From the NCBI RefSeq assembly GCF_037126465.1, contig NW_026999318.1:3258447-3322446 (forward strand): 64,000 nucleotides of DNA. The letters run 5' to 3'. Shown here piece by piece: positions 33,480 through 45,358 of the stretch (position 1 is the stretch's first letter; every line of letters begins with the position of its first letter). The stretch comes from Ornithodoros turicata (taxonomy: Eukaryota > Arthropoda > Arachnida > Ixodida > Argasidae). The position numbers were made by a program, and so were the translations under genes. The notes below the pieces were generated by a model. That model did no database searches. It worked only from the letters and a program-made list of their open reading frames with translations, and was not told where the DNA came from.

Positions 33480-36400
33480 GGCGGTGCATCAGAGCCGGTA
33501 CTTCGTCGTCTACAATCGAGGGATGGCGCAGCGAGCGAAATGGTTCGCGCAGACACCGCTTCACAACATTTTGGCGTTTGCTTGGAAATGCGGTACCGCT
33601 GATGTAACGTCTTCTTTTTGTGTTATTTTTGTTTTCTCTTTGCGCGCGACGGGTCAAGCGAAATCTTGTGCAAACATATGACCGCTCGTGCTCACCCATG
33701 CCAAGTCCAATAATGTAAACACGCATATCGCGCTCAGCCAGACGGAACAATTAGTGGCGCGGTTTTTGAATGCGCACAGGCTGTCCAGACGTCTCCTGAA
33801 CTTCTTCGTCGATCTGTTGCTGTTCCGTGCTGTGTTGTTGTCGGGCGAAGGGTTAGTCACCAGTCGTTTCGTGTGATTTCTGCAATGCTTTCGCATATAA
33901 TAAATGAAATTCCTCGTAACACAAAAACCTAGGTTGGACAAGACGCGGTTGAAACACGTTGGTGTCGGCATGTTATAGCCTACCGACATTACGCGGAAAT
34001 TGCGAAACGAAGCCGCAACCTGTTTTCGTTATTTTCTGTCACCCTGGGCTTACAAATTTCAGACCACGTTGTGGTGGTGCAAAACGCTTCATTTACTTGC
34101 ACAGTCAGGGGAAATGAAATAAAACTGCAAAGAGGCTGCATAACGTTTCCCATATCCTTGGACATCAGTGGAGAAGGAGGAAAAAGGCAAAAGAGAAGAA
34201 GAAAAGGGAAGAAAAGCAGGGTAGAGGAGAAAAATGTGTCTGCCTGGACCATACAGCTGCTTGGAACGTAAAGTGCGAATGGAGGTTTTCAGTTTGGTCG
34301 TCTGTATAATTCGGGTCTGTTGTGCTCATCCTGGTCGTCACTAACCACGGCCCCAGACTTCGCCCAAGCACAGATCAGCATGCCGCGAACTGGGTCTCTG
34401 ATGTCCCATTCCTCTGGAAGTGACCTTCAGCTCGTGGTTCTGTCAGTCTGGATCTCGGAGTGAGGGCATTTCATAACAAATTGTCATTGTGAGTGTCATC
34501 TTGCCTATAAGCGCAGGAACTTCCAGAAATCCTCTCTATCTTTCTTTTCCGTCCTCGTCGTGGCTTCCGACATCACGACCTTGTCCCGATTAGCAAAAAG
34601 CGCACGGCACACTGATTACAATTGTTATGGCCTGGCGTACTTCCTTCTGTAATCGGGAACTCTAATTCGCATGCTTCGAGGATAGCGAGGGTCAACAAGC
34701 TCTAGCAGGAGGTAGTCGTTATAAATTCGTGCAAGGTACACCACACTTTTCTCGTTCCGCAAGGCGTCGTCCAGTACCTACAACGAAGAGGCAGTACTGC
34801 CGGTTGGTTATACGTGGAGTTGGCCGTGGATCTGGTACCGGTAGACATGCGTGCACTTCCACAGACAGCACTTCCTCAGTTCCGGTACGTGACTCTGTCC
34901 TGTACGCTTGCTACCGTCCACCAGTTGGTCCTGATATTTCGCGAATGTTCCGGTCACTATACAAGGCATGTTCAGCGCAGCACAGAACTGAGCATGGGCT
35001 CAATATCGTGCTCCACTAGAGAGGACTCCCAAAACTACAGCGATGTTCACGGCCATATGATCTTGTCCGATGCTTGGTGGACGCTCAGTGTCAGCCACAC
35101 CCTTTAGTCTGTACATTTTGCACTGCAGTGTTAGTACACTGCGCAATCCTTTTCTGCGTTCAGAAACGACTTTCATGTCCGCAAGTGCACAACAATGGGT
35201 GATGGTTTCCGAGCGCCTTGAAGCTACTGAACAGGTGCATTAGTGACAGACAGACGTAACTAAAGCCCACAATATTGACATGTAACTAAAGCCCAAAATA
35301 CTCACATGTAACTAAAGCACTTGTAGAGGGGCGCATCCTGCATACTCTACCAAAAAAAGACGCCGTAAGCCGCTTTCTCCTTTCTTGTTTCCACCGGAGG
35401 CTCAGAAACTGCTCTATGGTGTCTTCCTGTAATGCGGCATGGTCCTCCTCTGAGAGCTCAAGCAATTTTTTGTAGTCGATGCATGCCGTTGCCGAGGACG
35501 TTGGCTCCATGTCTGGTCTTTGCGCTTGTTCCCCATAGTCAGCAATTCGGCGCTCGGGCTTCTTACGCAGGGCTGGAAGGCTGGCCGCCTTCGCTTTGGT
35601 GTTGAGACGGCGCTTGGCCCTTGCCTCTTCACGTGCTCACGTGCATTACAACGTTTTTGAAGGCTCAAAGTGTACTTCCCTGGCTTTGTTTGACACATCT
35701 CCTTGTGCACACGATGATGCAAACCTTCACGTGAGTTCACTGATACGGCTGCGGCAAATGCGCGTGTTTGGTAAGACCGCCACTGACTGAAGTTGATCCG
35801 CTTTCCCCCAACAAACTTCGCGATAACGGAATTGAAGTGCTCGGCGGCGTTATTGTCAACATTCATCAACAAGCTGCGAGCATTGCCTGCAACACGACTT
35901 AGTGTGATCTCAGTGACATAGTGACTCAGTGTGATCTCAGTGATCTCCAGTGTGATCTCAGTGCGCAACCCTATTCTGCACTCATGAATTATTTCCATGT
36001 CTCAAACAGCCAGAAGCTTTCGTGCCTGTCCGCAATGGTTTTGCTTCAAATGTTTCCTTTATACGATAGCTGACTGGTGCTCTGAATTTTTTCTTGCATT
36101 CCTGTTTTTAATACACAATTTCCAATGAAGTGAGGCTAAACGCGATCGTCCCGGCGTTATATGGGGGAATGACATGCCACGTTCATGCCCTCCCCCGCCC
36201 CCCCCCCCCGAGAAAATAAACATCGATGAATGAACAGCTCATGTATAGTATAGTCCGTTCAAGTATTTGCGGCAGGGCTAAGCTGCGTGTGCTCGTGCTC
36301 CTGCGTCACAGTCAACGTCGGCCTCGTCGTCCACCTGCACGTGCAGCGGTATAGCATTTCCAGCGCTCAAATTGTTGTGTCTTGTGACGATACCCTCCAT

Positions 36401-36809
36401 GGGAGATGGCAGCACTGCGCTGCCCATTCTGGAGCGGCGTACTCCACGGATGACCATACATGACAAAAACTCGTGTGCCGAGTCAACAGCTTAACGTAGA
36501 TGAAATCTTTTTGGTGGTATTGGTTCTTGATATGTTTTTCTAGTGCGTGATCGGGCCAGATTTTCGATTTTGGGCGGCTCTATTTTGTAAGCGAGCGGAA
36601 TCTCGAAATATAGCTTTTCCCAAACCTTTCGACGACGATATAAAAATTTCTGAGTCTAAAACGCAAAATCTGCTTCGATCATGCACTAGATCTAAGCATC
36701 CTCTTCCATTTAAAAGCAGTTGCACGGAGATCAACCAAATTTTCGCGGCGCTACGGGAGTTGAAAAATATATGGGGATTCCCATAGAGCGTCGGTGGTGA
36801 TGCACCGCC
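33480..36809. mobile_element. YqaJ-bearing TTAA element, array copy 4
   Basis: It is 3330 bp with 12 C in the C tract near 36198-36209. The right end CCGCC is followed by TTAA (36810-36813), the partner of the TTAA left of copy 1. Harbinger sequence resumes from there. Confidence 0.8.
35286..35998 (-). pseudogene. YqaJ-type nuclease gene fragment, frameshifted (array copy 4)
   Basis: Identical to the fragment in copy 1, with the same shared frameshift and truncation. Confidence 0.65.
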
Positions 36810-36856
36810 TTAATGCCGTAATCTTAACGGCCGTATATGTGCCCGTCTGACAGAGG
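36810..36856. repeat. right terminal region of the Harbinger element
   Basis: The inverse of this segment reads CCTCTGTCAGACGGGCAC followed by ATATACGGCC, identical to 18673-18700. It then diverges mildly up to the TTAA at which the array entered. Confidence 0.85.
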
Positions 36857-37017
36857 TATAAAGCCCGCTATAGGTACAGGACGAGCAACCGAAGACTATA
36901 TGTACACAGGTGATGTGAAATAGACTGCTCCTCCGTTGTAGGAACCATGACGCATTCCCGTTGCTTACCTTAAAGTAATGTGCGGCCTTGTGGTAAAGGA
37001 CAATGACGCGCCATATA

Positions 37018-38745
37018 CCGGGTGTGTCAGCTAAATCTCACGTCCACCACTTACACTTTCGGCTTTCCATTTAGCTATTCGCCGCCGGTGTGCAGCCCGT
37101 GCCCAAGCGTTTAGATCTCAGGCCGTCGCCTACAACAGTCACGTGCAGTCCATCGACCCCTCGGTTGCTGTTTTTATTGCGTGTCGCTGCAGTCTTCAGG
37201 AGGAATCATTGCTGCACCGCCTCCGTCACAACGTTGCCCGCACCCCATTGCTTCTTTACAAAAGGGCAAATCCAGCTCCCCCTTGTGTTCCAGCCTTGGC
37301 GAGGTGGCCGACATTCCTCATTGTCTTCTGCACTGCCAGCAGCACATTCCCCAAAGGCAAGCCCTCCATCGCCGTCTAATACAGCTGGGCTGCAACACAT
37401 TGTCCATTCCCATCCTACTCGGTCCCCTCCCTCGGCCTACTCAGTGGGCCATCACCACAGCCCTGCTCAGCCTCTTAAAAGACTCTGCCCCGCGTCTGCC
37501 CTCTGACTGGACATCCTTGGAACTTTCTTTCGTGCCTGTACTGCACTGCACTGCGTGCCTGTTCTTCTTATTTTTTTCCTTTCCTTTATTACTTTTGTTT
37601 ACTCTCAGTTCCTTTCTTTTGCTTTCTTTTTGTTTATTTTTCAGTTTCTTTTTCGGAAAGCAAGCTGGCAATAGCGTGACTGACATTTCCGTTTTTTTTT
37701 TCTTTCGCTGTATTAAACATATCCCCCGCCCTCCCCGGGCTAAATAAATCGGGAACAGGTGCACCAATCGAAGAAGTTTATTTTTAACTATTACCTGCCC
37801 AATACCACCTACAAGCGACGCACTGTGTCAATGAGCGGGAGGCTCATTATTGAAATATGAATTCAAATGAGTTTCGTGCAAATCATAACTTCTAAAGCAT
37901 AGCATCGCGTGGGCATTAAAATGGGCACTGCCCCTTTTCGGACCATCAGTGGAAACTTTTAGAGAAAAAATCTGCCAGCGAAGTGGGTCATTCGTTGCAG
38001 TAATTAATTGGTTTCGATTTACATATTTGTGTCGCGGCTGGTCGCGGTGAAGCGCCCCCCCCCCCCAAAAAAAAGACGCTCTTCCGCTCCCTAATCCACT
38101 AACGAATTACATGTTCTTGAGCTCGCTTCGCAACGGGGGGGAGGGGGAAGAAAGGAAAAGAAAGGAACTGAATATGCACAAAAGAAATAAAGGAAAGGAA
38201 AGAAAAAATGAAAGAAAAACAGGCACGCAGGCAGCACGTGATAGCAAGATACTACGTGATTAACTGTGTTTCGTCCGTGCGATCATAACAGTGCAATGGC
38301 GCATATCACTCAGATAAGGGGGGAGGGGGGGGACTGGCGAAGACTGTTTGGCGCTGTTACTTTTTCTTCGGCACTTCCCGGTGCGAAGTAAGCTCAAGAA
38401 CACTTAATTCTTTGGTAGATAAGGGAGCGAAAGAGCGTCCTCTTGCGCTTTACCGCTACCAGCCGCTTCAAAAATATGTAAATCGAAATTAATTACTGCT
38501 ACAAATGACCCGTTTCGCTGGCGGATTTTAATGCCCATTTTACTGTCCACGGTGCGCTGTTTCAGAAGTTATGTTTTTCAAGAAAGTCATTTTAATTTTT
38601 ATTTAAGTAACGAGCGTCCCCCACTCATTCACACAGTGCGTCGCTTGTTGGAGGAATTGGACATACACTTACAAAACAGAAAGTTCTTCGATTGGTGCAG
38701 CCGTTCCCGAATTATTTAGCACGAGGGTTTAACTGAGACACCCTG
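37018..38745. mobile_element. foldback element, possibly Tc1/mariner-like, interrupted by a LINE end
   Basis: Ends CCGGGTGTGTCAGCTAAA (left) and the inverse of CAGGGTGTCTCAGTTAAA (right, closing at 38745) are inverted. The inner arms continue as long imperfect inverted repeats: 37739-38137 against about 38380-38720, sharing TGCACCAATCGAAGAA, TAATTAAT and CGCTCTTCCGCTCCC-like blocks. TA precedes the left end; the right has CA. A LINE fragment sits between the left tip and the rest of the left arm. Confidence 0.75.
37085..37746 (+). pseudogene. 5'-truncated 3' end of a non-LTR retrotransposon (LINE)
   Basis: The translation around 37200-37500 ends in an HCLLHC zinc-like motif followed by a basic helix and a conserved-looking hydrophobic tail (ILLGPLPRPTQWA), as at the C-terminus of many arthropod LINE reverse transcriptases. 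At least one frameshift lies at about 37260-37290. A T-rich 3' UTR (37560-37720) leads to AAATAAAT at 37741. GCTAAAT occurs on both sides (37030-37036 and 37739-37745), a candidate target duplication. Only a few hundred bases of the original element remain. Confidence 0.6.
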
Positions 38746-40503
38746 CATACAATTAAGACGACACTTGGCAGGAACGGACAGGCACGAAAGCATTCATTCA
38801 GTTGTATGCGACCTTGCTGTTGTATTTAAGAAACCGCGCACGTACGTTGGAGTACGAATACGTAACCCCCAAACGCAACGCTACTTTCAACAACTCGTAA
38901 TTATTGCTTTCTCGTTCCACGCACCAGTACACCAGTTCCTCTGACGAATTATATCCCTTACAAAAATAAATGTTTACTTTGTATCCACATTTTATTGGAC
39001 ACTTCTTCTGTTTATTGACATCCTACTGCGTATACTGTGTATTGACTAGTGTCAACAGAAAATCTATGCTTGCGTTGTTGAGTCTGTATGCTTGCACCAT
39101 TGTTAATAGCTAAACCGCAGATATTCTATTTAAATTTTATGTATCTTTTATGACGGGGTTCCAGAAAATGAATATTACAGTACTGCCCACGAAATTTGTT
39201 CGTTTTATTATCATTTATAACTTTTATGTATACACGTAACTTCATTCAGCTCTCATATAAATAGAGTGGTCTCAGATATGTTTCTTGTCATGGAATGATT
39301 TGGTGTGAGAGCCGCTGGAGTAATGCATCATACTTGCAATGTGCATGGAACACCACACGGACACGTAAAATAAATATATTGCACACAAAATGTAACTATA
39401 ATAAAATATACAGGTATGAAACTAGCTCTTGTGTAAGACACCTGACTACGCACAAATTATGACTAATTAAATATGTGCTAAATACAGTACAGTAATACAT
39501 ACAGAATGAAACTACATAAAAAAAGACACAACATGTGAATACGCCACTTACATATAACACGTATGATTAATTATATGCACAAAATGTATCTACATAAGAC
39601 ATCTCTATGGGGCACCTCTATAGAATATAGGATGATTTACGTAATTTCATGCGTACTGCTCTTGTCTATCGCCGTTGTCTCTCCGGTGCACTGTAAGCCG
39701 CAGTAAGAAATCGGGAAGCTGTGAAAGTTCAACAAAATAAACATTTTTCACCGAAATATTCGGTATGATGACGTTGGGATAGAAGCATGATCAAGGTGTC
39801 ATTCGATGCAAAACGTAACAAAAAGAAATCCCAGAGGTACTTTTTATTAAACTGATATAACATTTTTTTTAGTTAAACGTAACATCGCAAACGTGTACGC
39901 GCTGCGGCGCATCGTACCGAATGAACAACTGGGCGGGTCACTCACAAAACATTAGATGAAAAGAAAACACTAGGCAGTCGCATCATTCAAGAGGAAATAA
40001 CGATTGCAAACACCTGTTTCCCTCCTTCGAGACCCGACGGTTGTACAGTGAGCGCTCATCAAGCTGGCCATCTTGTGTACCAACGAAACTCTTAGCCAAC
40101 TCGTGGTGCTGGTAGGTGAGAGATAGGTAGGTCTTGGAGATAGGGGTCCATTAAGGCTTCATGGTACCATGTGGTTAATTTTCAGGCGTGTGGCATCCAG
40201 CATCCATCAGTAGAGTCGTGGATATGAGTAGAGTAATCACAACATGAACAGTGATCAAGTATTGCCTGCACCGAAGATACGGAGAATGCTTTCACCAGTA
40301 CGTTCCTGGGGTGTGCCATTGTTCCTTTCATTTTTTTGCATATGTGTGTTGGCCTTAGTTGTCCGTGTGCCATAAAAACCCGAATCATGGTCACCATCAG
40401 CAGCACCAGCTGTGTGTGTTAACCCATTCCAGTATTGGGAACAGAACCTTTTAGCTGTCCGCTCCTCTTGCCCGTATATAAATCTTACGTAGTATCTGTG
40501 ACG
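38746..40503. other. A+T-rich intergenic sequence, no gene recognised
   Basis: No frame with family resemblance and no clear terminal repeats were seen. Confidence 0.4.
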
Positions 40504-40693
40504 TACGATGTTTTCGCTTTGTGCGCCAACAGTTGAGACGTACGTATCAAAAGTATTCCCCGGTATCGAAAGTGATAGCACCCGTGACTGACAATTTATT
40601 TCTATTATACGTAAATGTGCATACATATACGTGTGTGTGGCAGAACTACGTCTTTTGGTCAACTGTTGGCGCGCAAAGCGAAAAGATCATACA
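40504..40693. mobile_element. short foldback MITE, ~190 bp
   Basis: GTACGATGTTTTCGCTTTG at the left and the inverse of GTATGATCTTTTCGCTTTG at the right; both continue into GCGCCAACAGTTGA. Arms are about 34 bp with few mismatches and enclose a loop of about 120 bp. Confidence 0.7.
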
Positions 40694-43268
40694 TCACAGC
40701 TGGGTAGTTTCATTTTAAATTGAACAACGGATGAAAGTCGTATTTTTTAATTCGCCCAGAAAAAAATATATGTTAGAGGACAGCCCAAACAAAGCAAATC
40801 GCACCACGTGCGACGCTCGTGCGTGGGGTAGTTTCCGCGAGGAAGAGGAGGAAAGTTTGAGGCTGCTTGAGCGCGCTTTCTTCTGGACCGACTTTGACGG
40901 GATCTAGCACCGCTGATTTTATGCCTAGGAACTGGAGGTTTTTTTGTAATCATAGGCTGCACCATAGACACCGTCGAAAGCCACCCACAGAACTCTGGGG
41001 GCCACAGATTTTCTGTTAAAAAATGCAAAGCATGGCGTAAACGTTCAAAAAGGCCAAATTTTGTTACCAATTTGCTTCATGAGGGAACGTCTGAGGACAT
41101 CGAGCTTAGTTCCAATCGATTGGACGTTGAAAGACTTTTCGTGCTGTATAAAGTTCATTTTTCTCAGTCCAGTGCTTTCTGTGTTATTGGCTTGAGAATC
41201 GCACATAGTAGTCGAAAATTGCCAATGTTGCATCTCAATTTTCTCAAAAATGCCATCTTCGATTTCCTTGATTATTTTTTTAAAAGCTGGCGTCATGCCT
41301 CTACTTTAGACGCCAAGTGAGACCATCTTTTATTTTTACCCGAGATACGCGCAGCGATTTTTTTTTTTTTTTTTTGTCAGGCAGGGTCCACGAGGCTGAG
41401 GCCTTGCGCGCCCCGCCTACGAGCACGCGACCTTCTTTGCTACAGGTCTCCCACTGAAGGAGAAATGAATGACCGCACTGCGTGAGGTTGTTGTAGTGTC
41501 CCCAGAGCATCACTTTACGTTTACCCACTGGTCTCCCAGTTCCGTCGGCTCATTCAAACCGTGGGAGAGTACATGAGTTGCCTGTGTGGCCTTGACGAGA
41601 AGCCCCAGTCCTCGAACATACCCACAAAGTAGTGAGAAGAAACGAAGCGCTTCGTAAAGATCTTTATCCAGTGGTAACATCGTAGCTTTTGTTTCAGGTT
41701 GCCACCAGTCCCCCAAGCAGTGTGAAAGCCACATCCTTTTCATTGGTAAAGAACGTTGTGGAAGTTTCGCAAAACGTAAAATGTGCCCATTGCGAGACCC
41801 CTGCAGGTGATGAATGCAACCATTGGATTAGCATCATCCGATAGGTTTAGATATGACCTTTCACATGATATAAAGTGACTGCGTTCAAGCGCATGGACGC
41901 CAAAAGGATTACTGAAGACCACACCGAGGGTTTAAGGTACCTACGGCTACCGGAAACGAGGGATTTTAGTTGTGCGTTGTTCTGTCCGAAATTTTGATTC
42001 CCACGGTAACACTGACACAGCTCGTGGGGGGCGAACGTGTTATACTTGAGAGCAGCCACATACTGTCATCACAGCGGTCTTACGGGCTTTGTATGTAGTA
42101 CTCGTCGTGGTTCCGAAATAACGCTAAGGGGCATAAAACTAATTAAAGGTAGCATGCACAGCTTCGCAACAACTATATCTTATTGCGCACAAGCTAAGAG
42201 ACGGCTGCAACCATGCGGCCACGGGTCTAGGACTTTTCGGTACAGGACATTTCGATACACGGCCACACCGCCGGAAGGTGGTCTTCGGCTTCTTAGTCAT
42301 AAAACGGTGACTGTTTCTTTTCTTCTTTTTTTTTTTTCGAGTACCTAAAATTGCGAGTACCTAGACTATGCATTAATCATGCAATGCGTCGTTTCAGTAT
42401 GTCATCCAAGGGAAATACTCGAAGCATCCCGTGCACGATACATGTCTTTGGATGGTCGCCGCGAAAAGTATAATCTCCAGGCATTGCCTCTGCAGGGAGT
42501 GGCAGCCATAAAGCCGAAAAATCGAATCCCCGAACAAACCGAAAGTCAAAATTCAAGGCTAAGGTTAGGTCAAATTTTCTTTATATGGTTAGTTCAAAAA
42601 GAGTGTTTACAGTTTACACGCGCTTGGACGGACATTATGTTGAAATCTTGTGCGAAAAAAATTGAACAATGTCCTTAGGCCTTCGGATAGGTCGGTGTTT
42701 TGATTTTTCGGCCCTTCGTCTGTTGGCCGCTTTAATATTTTGGCCTTTCGTGTTTTGAGCTTTTGGTGGGTTTCCCTCTGCAGGACACATAAGGGCTTAA
42801 GAATGGTAGTAAATGTGGTGACGGCAGTGTAATGTTCCCCTAAAGTTGCCTGTATCTGCATGCTGCAATGATCGCAAAGTATCCTTTCCGCAGTGCCTTA
42901 CTGGTGGCAACCAGAAGGGCGTAGGAAAGAATGACCCTGGAGAAAACGTTCCCGGAAGAAAGTGCCCCCGGTATAGCAGGCGGATATTTTTATCTGGCTT
43001 ATGTTGTCCTACTCTCTTTCACAGAAGACATCCCAGATGCCCGTTGTTAATGGAGGTCGTCAAAAATGTTGTGTTCGTAAAGAAGGAAATGAAGAGGTTG
43101 CCGGACTTTTCAGCAAACATATTTTCGTTGAAAGCCCTTAAAAAAAGAAAAAAAGGAAGGTCATGGTAATTTTAATTTACAGTGAACAACGCAACGGACA
43201 ACGAACTGGTGTTTTCGTACGTGCAAAACCTTGTAATGCCCTTCCTTATACAGGGTGTCTTTTTTTTA

Positions 43269-43413
43269 TACAGACTTTTTATTAAAAATTTATAAGAGTC
43301 CCAGATATGCTGTTTGGGTGACAATAGCTTGAAAAGAATATCTGCCGTCCCAGAGATGTTAGAAGTGAAAACAGGACGTCTGTAGCTCATAAATTTTTAA
43401 TAAAAAATCTGTA
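43269..43413. repeat. short A+T-rich foldback, ~145 bp
   Basis: TACAGACTTTTTATTAAAAA at the left is inverted as TTTTTAATAAAAAATCTGTA at the right, with arms of about 30 bp. CAGGGTGTC stands just outside on the left only. Confidence 0.6.
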
Positions 43414-43474
43414 TTGAGAACAAAACACGTTGTCATTACCAATAAGCCGAAGACTATATTCCAGCGGTATGGCC

Positions 43475-43633
43475 GTGTACCGAAATGTCCTTGTACCGAA
43501 AGGTCCGTCTACCGCAACGTCCGTGTACCGAAAGGTCCGTGTACCGAGAGGTCCGTGTACCGAGAGGTCCGTGAACCGAAATGTCCGTACCGAAAGGTCC
43601 TGTACTTAAATGTCTTGTACCGAAAGGTCCGTA
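43475..43633. repeat. minisatellite of ~10 units, consensus GTGTACCGAAAGGTCC
   Basis: About ten consecutive units of 14-16 bases follow a (G)TGTACCGAAAGGTCC pattern with point changes. Two inverted units stand at 42230-42262 near the other end of the same element. Confidence 0.85.
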
Positions 43634-45358
43634 TCCCTGCGGCCACAAATTTTGTATTCTCACGTGTTGTAACTTTCTGTGCCCTGTGGCCGTAGTTCTG
43701 CCTTCCTAATATTAACTCGCACGACAGCCTCATAGCGTGCGTATGTGCATTGCCTCAAGCACATGTGTGGGAGAATAGTGAATATGCGCACGTGCATACG
43801 CACACGTCGTGCGTGCGACTCCCATGAAAGTGCGTAATAGCAAGTTCAAGGCGCCCACGAAAGTATTGCCCTGCGTCTCCAAAGGAAAAAATAAACATAC
43901 GTACCATAAGTGCAAAACAAGTACAGAATGCAACATCTGGGCAACAAAGCAAAGACTACGAAGCAAAGTGCGCTCGTAAACATACGAGGAGCGCCTTTGT
44001 GTGGAAAAATCGCTCCACGGGAAGGTAGCCCAGCGCCTCAATCAAAAAGAGAAAAGGTACCTACCTTACCAGCAGCGCAAAGTACAGGCATAATTCTGCC
44101 CCTGTGGAGTAAATCGTGAAAAATCTTCTGGCGTTTTAGAAATAATTAAAATCGAACGTTCAAAATTTTCGCGTGCCACTCGTGGTTTTGCGATACTAGG
44201 CGGAAGAAAAATGCGCTTGAACCCAGTCACTTTATATCATGTGAAAGGTCCTGTAAAACCTTCGAATGATACTAATTCAATGGTGCCTGCCATCATCTGC
44301 AGGGGTCTCGCAATTGGCACATTTTACGTTTTTCGAAACTTCCACAACGTTCTTTTACCAATGAAAAGGATGTGAATTTCACACTGCCTGGGGGACTGGC
44401 GGCAACCTGAAACAAAAGCTACGATGTTACCCCTGGATAAAGATTTTTACGAAGCGCTTCGTTTCTTCTCACTACTTTGTCGGTATGTTCGAGGACTGGG
44501 GCTTCTCGTCATGGGCGCACAGGTACTCTCCCACGGTTTGAATGAGTCTGACGGAACTGGGAGACCATTGGGTAAACGTAAAGTAATGCTCTGGGGATAC
44601 TATAACAAGCTCACGAAGTGCGGTCATTGATTACTCCGTCAACGGGAGACCTGTAGCAAAGAAGAGGTTGAAGGTCGCGTACTCGTGGATGGGGCGCGCA
44701 AGGCTGCAGTCTCTGAACCATGCCCTACCAAAAAAAATCGCTGCGCGTCTCTCATGTAAAACTAAAAGACTGTCGCACTTGGGGTCTAAAGTAGAGACAT
44801 GACGACACCTTTTCCAAAATAATCAAGGAAATCGAAGATGGCATTTTTGAGAAAATAGAGATGCAACATTGGCAATTTTCGCCTGCCATGTGCGATTCTC
44901 AAGCTAATTACATAGAAAGCACTGAACTGAGAAAAATGAACTTTATACAGCACGAAAGTTCTTTCAACGTCCTATCGAATGGAACTAAGCTCGATGTCCT
45001 CAGACATTCCGTCCTGAAGCAAATTGGCAACAAAATTTGGCCTTTTTGAACATTTACGCCAAGTTTGGCATTAGCAGAAAATCTGTGGCCCTCAGAATTC
45101 TGTGGGTGGCTGTCGACAGTGTCTATGGTGCAGCCTACAATCACAAAAAAAAAACCCTCCAGTTCCTAGGCAAAAAATCAACGGTGCTAGATCCCGTCCA
45201 GGTCTGTCCAGAAGAAAGCGCGCTCAAGCAGCCCCAGGCTTTCCTCCTCTCCCACGCGGAAACTACTCCACGCACGAGCGTCGTACGTGGTGCGATTTAC
45301 CCGATGCAGCATGGGACACCAGTTCACCATCCAGCTCAATTCCAGATGACCCAACATA

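Larger units (their letters stand above)
18673..36856. mobile_element. PIF/Harbinger transposon carrying a nested tandem array in its right end
   Basis: The left end 18673-18700 and right end 36829-36856 are perfect 28-bp inverted repeats starting CCTCTGTCAGACGGGCAC. Similarity continues inward for about 20 more bases with small differences. Between them lie the two genes typical of the superfamily: a Myb/SANT-like protein (+) and a DDE transposase (-), convergent. Without the inserted array (23450-36809 plus one TTAA copy) the element would be about 4.8 kb, normal for Harbinger. TAA occurs just outside each end (18669-18671 and 36859-36861), as expected for the 3-bp target duplication, but one or two extra bases make the exact ends uncertain. 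Confidence 0.85.
42217..43644. mobile_element. TIR element with internal 16-bp minisatellite
   Basis: The left end GGCCACGGGTCTAGGACTTT continues with TCGGTACAGGACATTTCG. The inverse of the right end reads GGCCGCAGGGATACGGACCT and continues with TTCGGTACAAGACATTT. The body contains no intact gene. Boundaries are approximate. Confidence 0.5.
40790..45320. repeat. large degenerate inverted repeat (arms ~1.1 kb)
   Basis: The left arm (about 40790-41900) and right arm (about 44200-45320) are inverted copies that share long blocks such as ACGCTCGTGCG, GTTCCTAGGCA-type, ACGAAGCGCTTCGT and CTCCCACGGTTTGAATGA, with scattered substitutions and indels. The 2.3-kb loop contains another element with a minisatellite. 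All frames in the arms are interrupted; I do not recognise a protein. It is an old foldback transposon or an inverted duplication of one. Confidence 0.75.

Noticed and set aside
23450..36809. CRISPR array or bacterial island as an explanation of the direct repeats
   Set aside because: Units are 3.3 kb with 12-bp spacers that are all identical; surrounding genes have spliceosomal introns.
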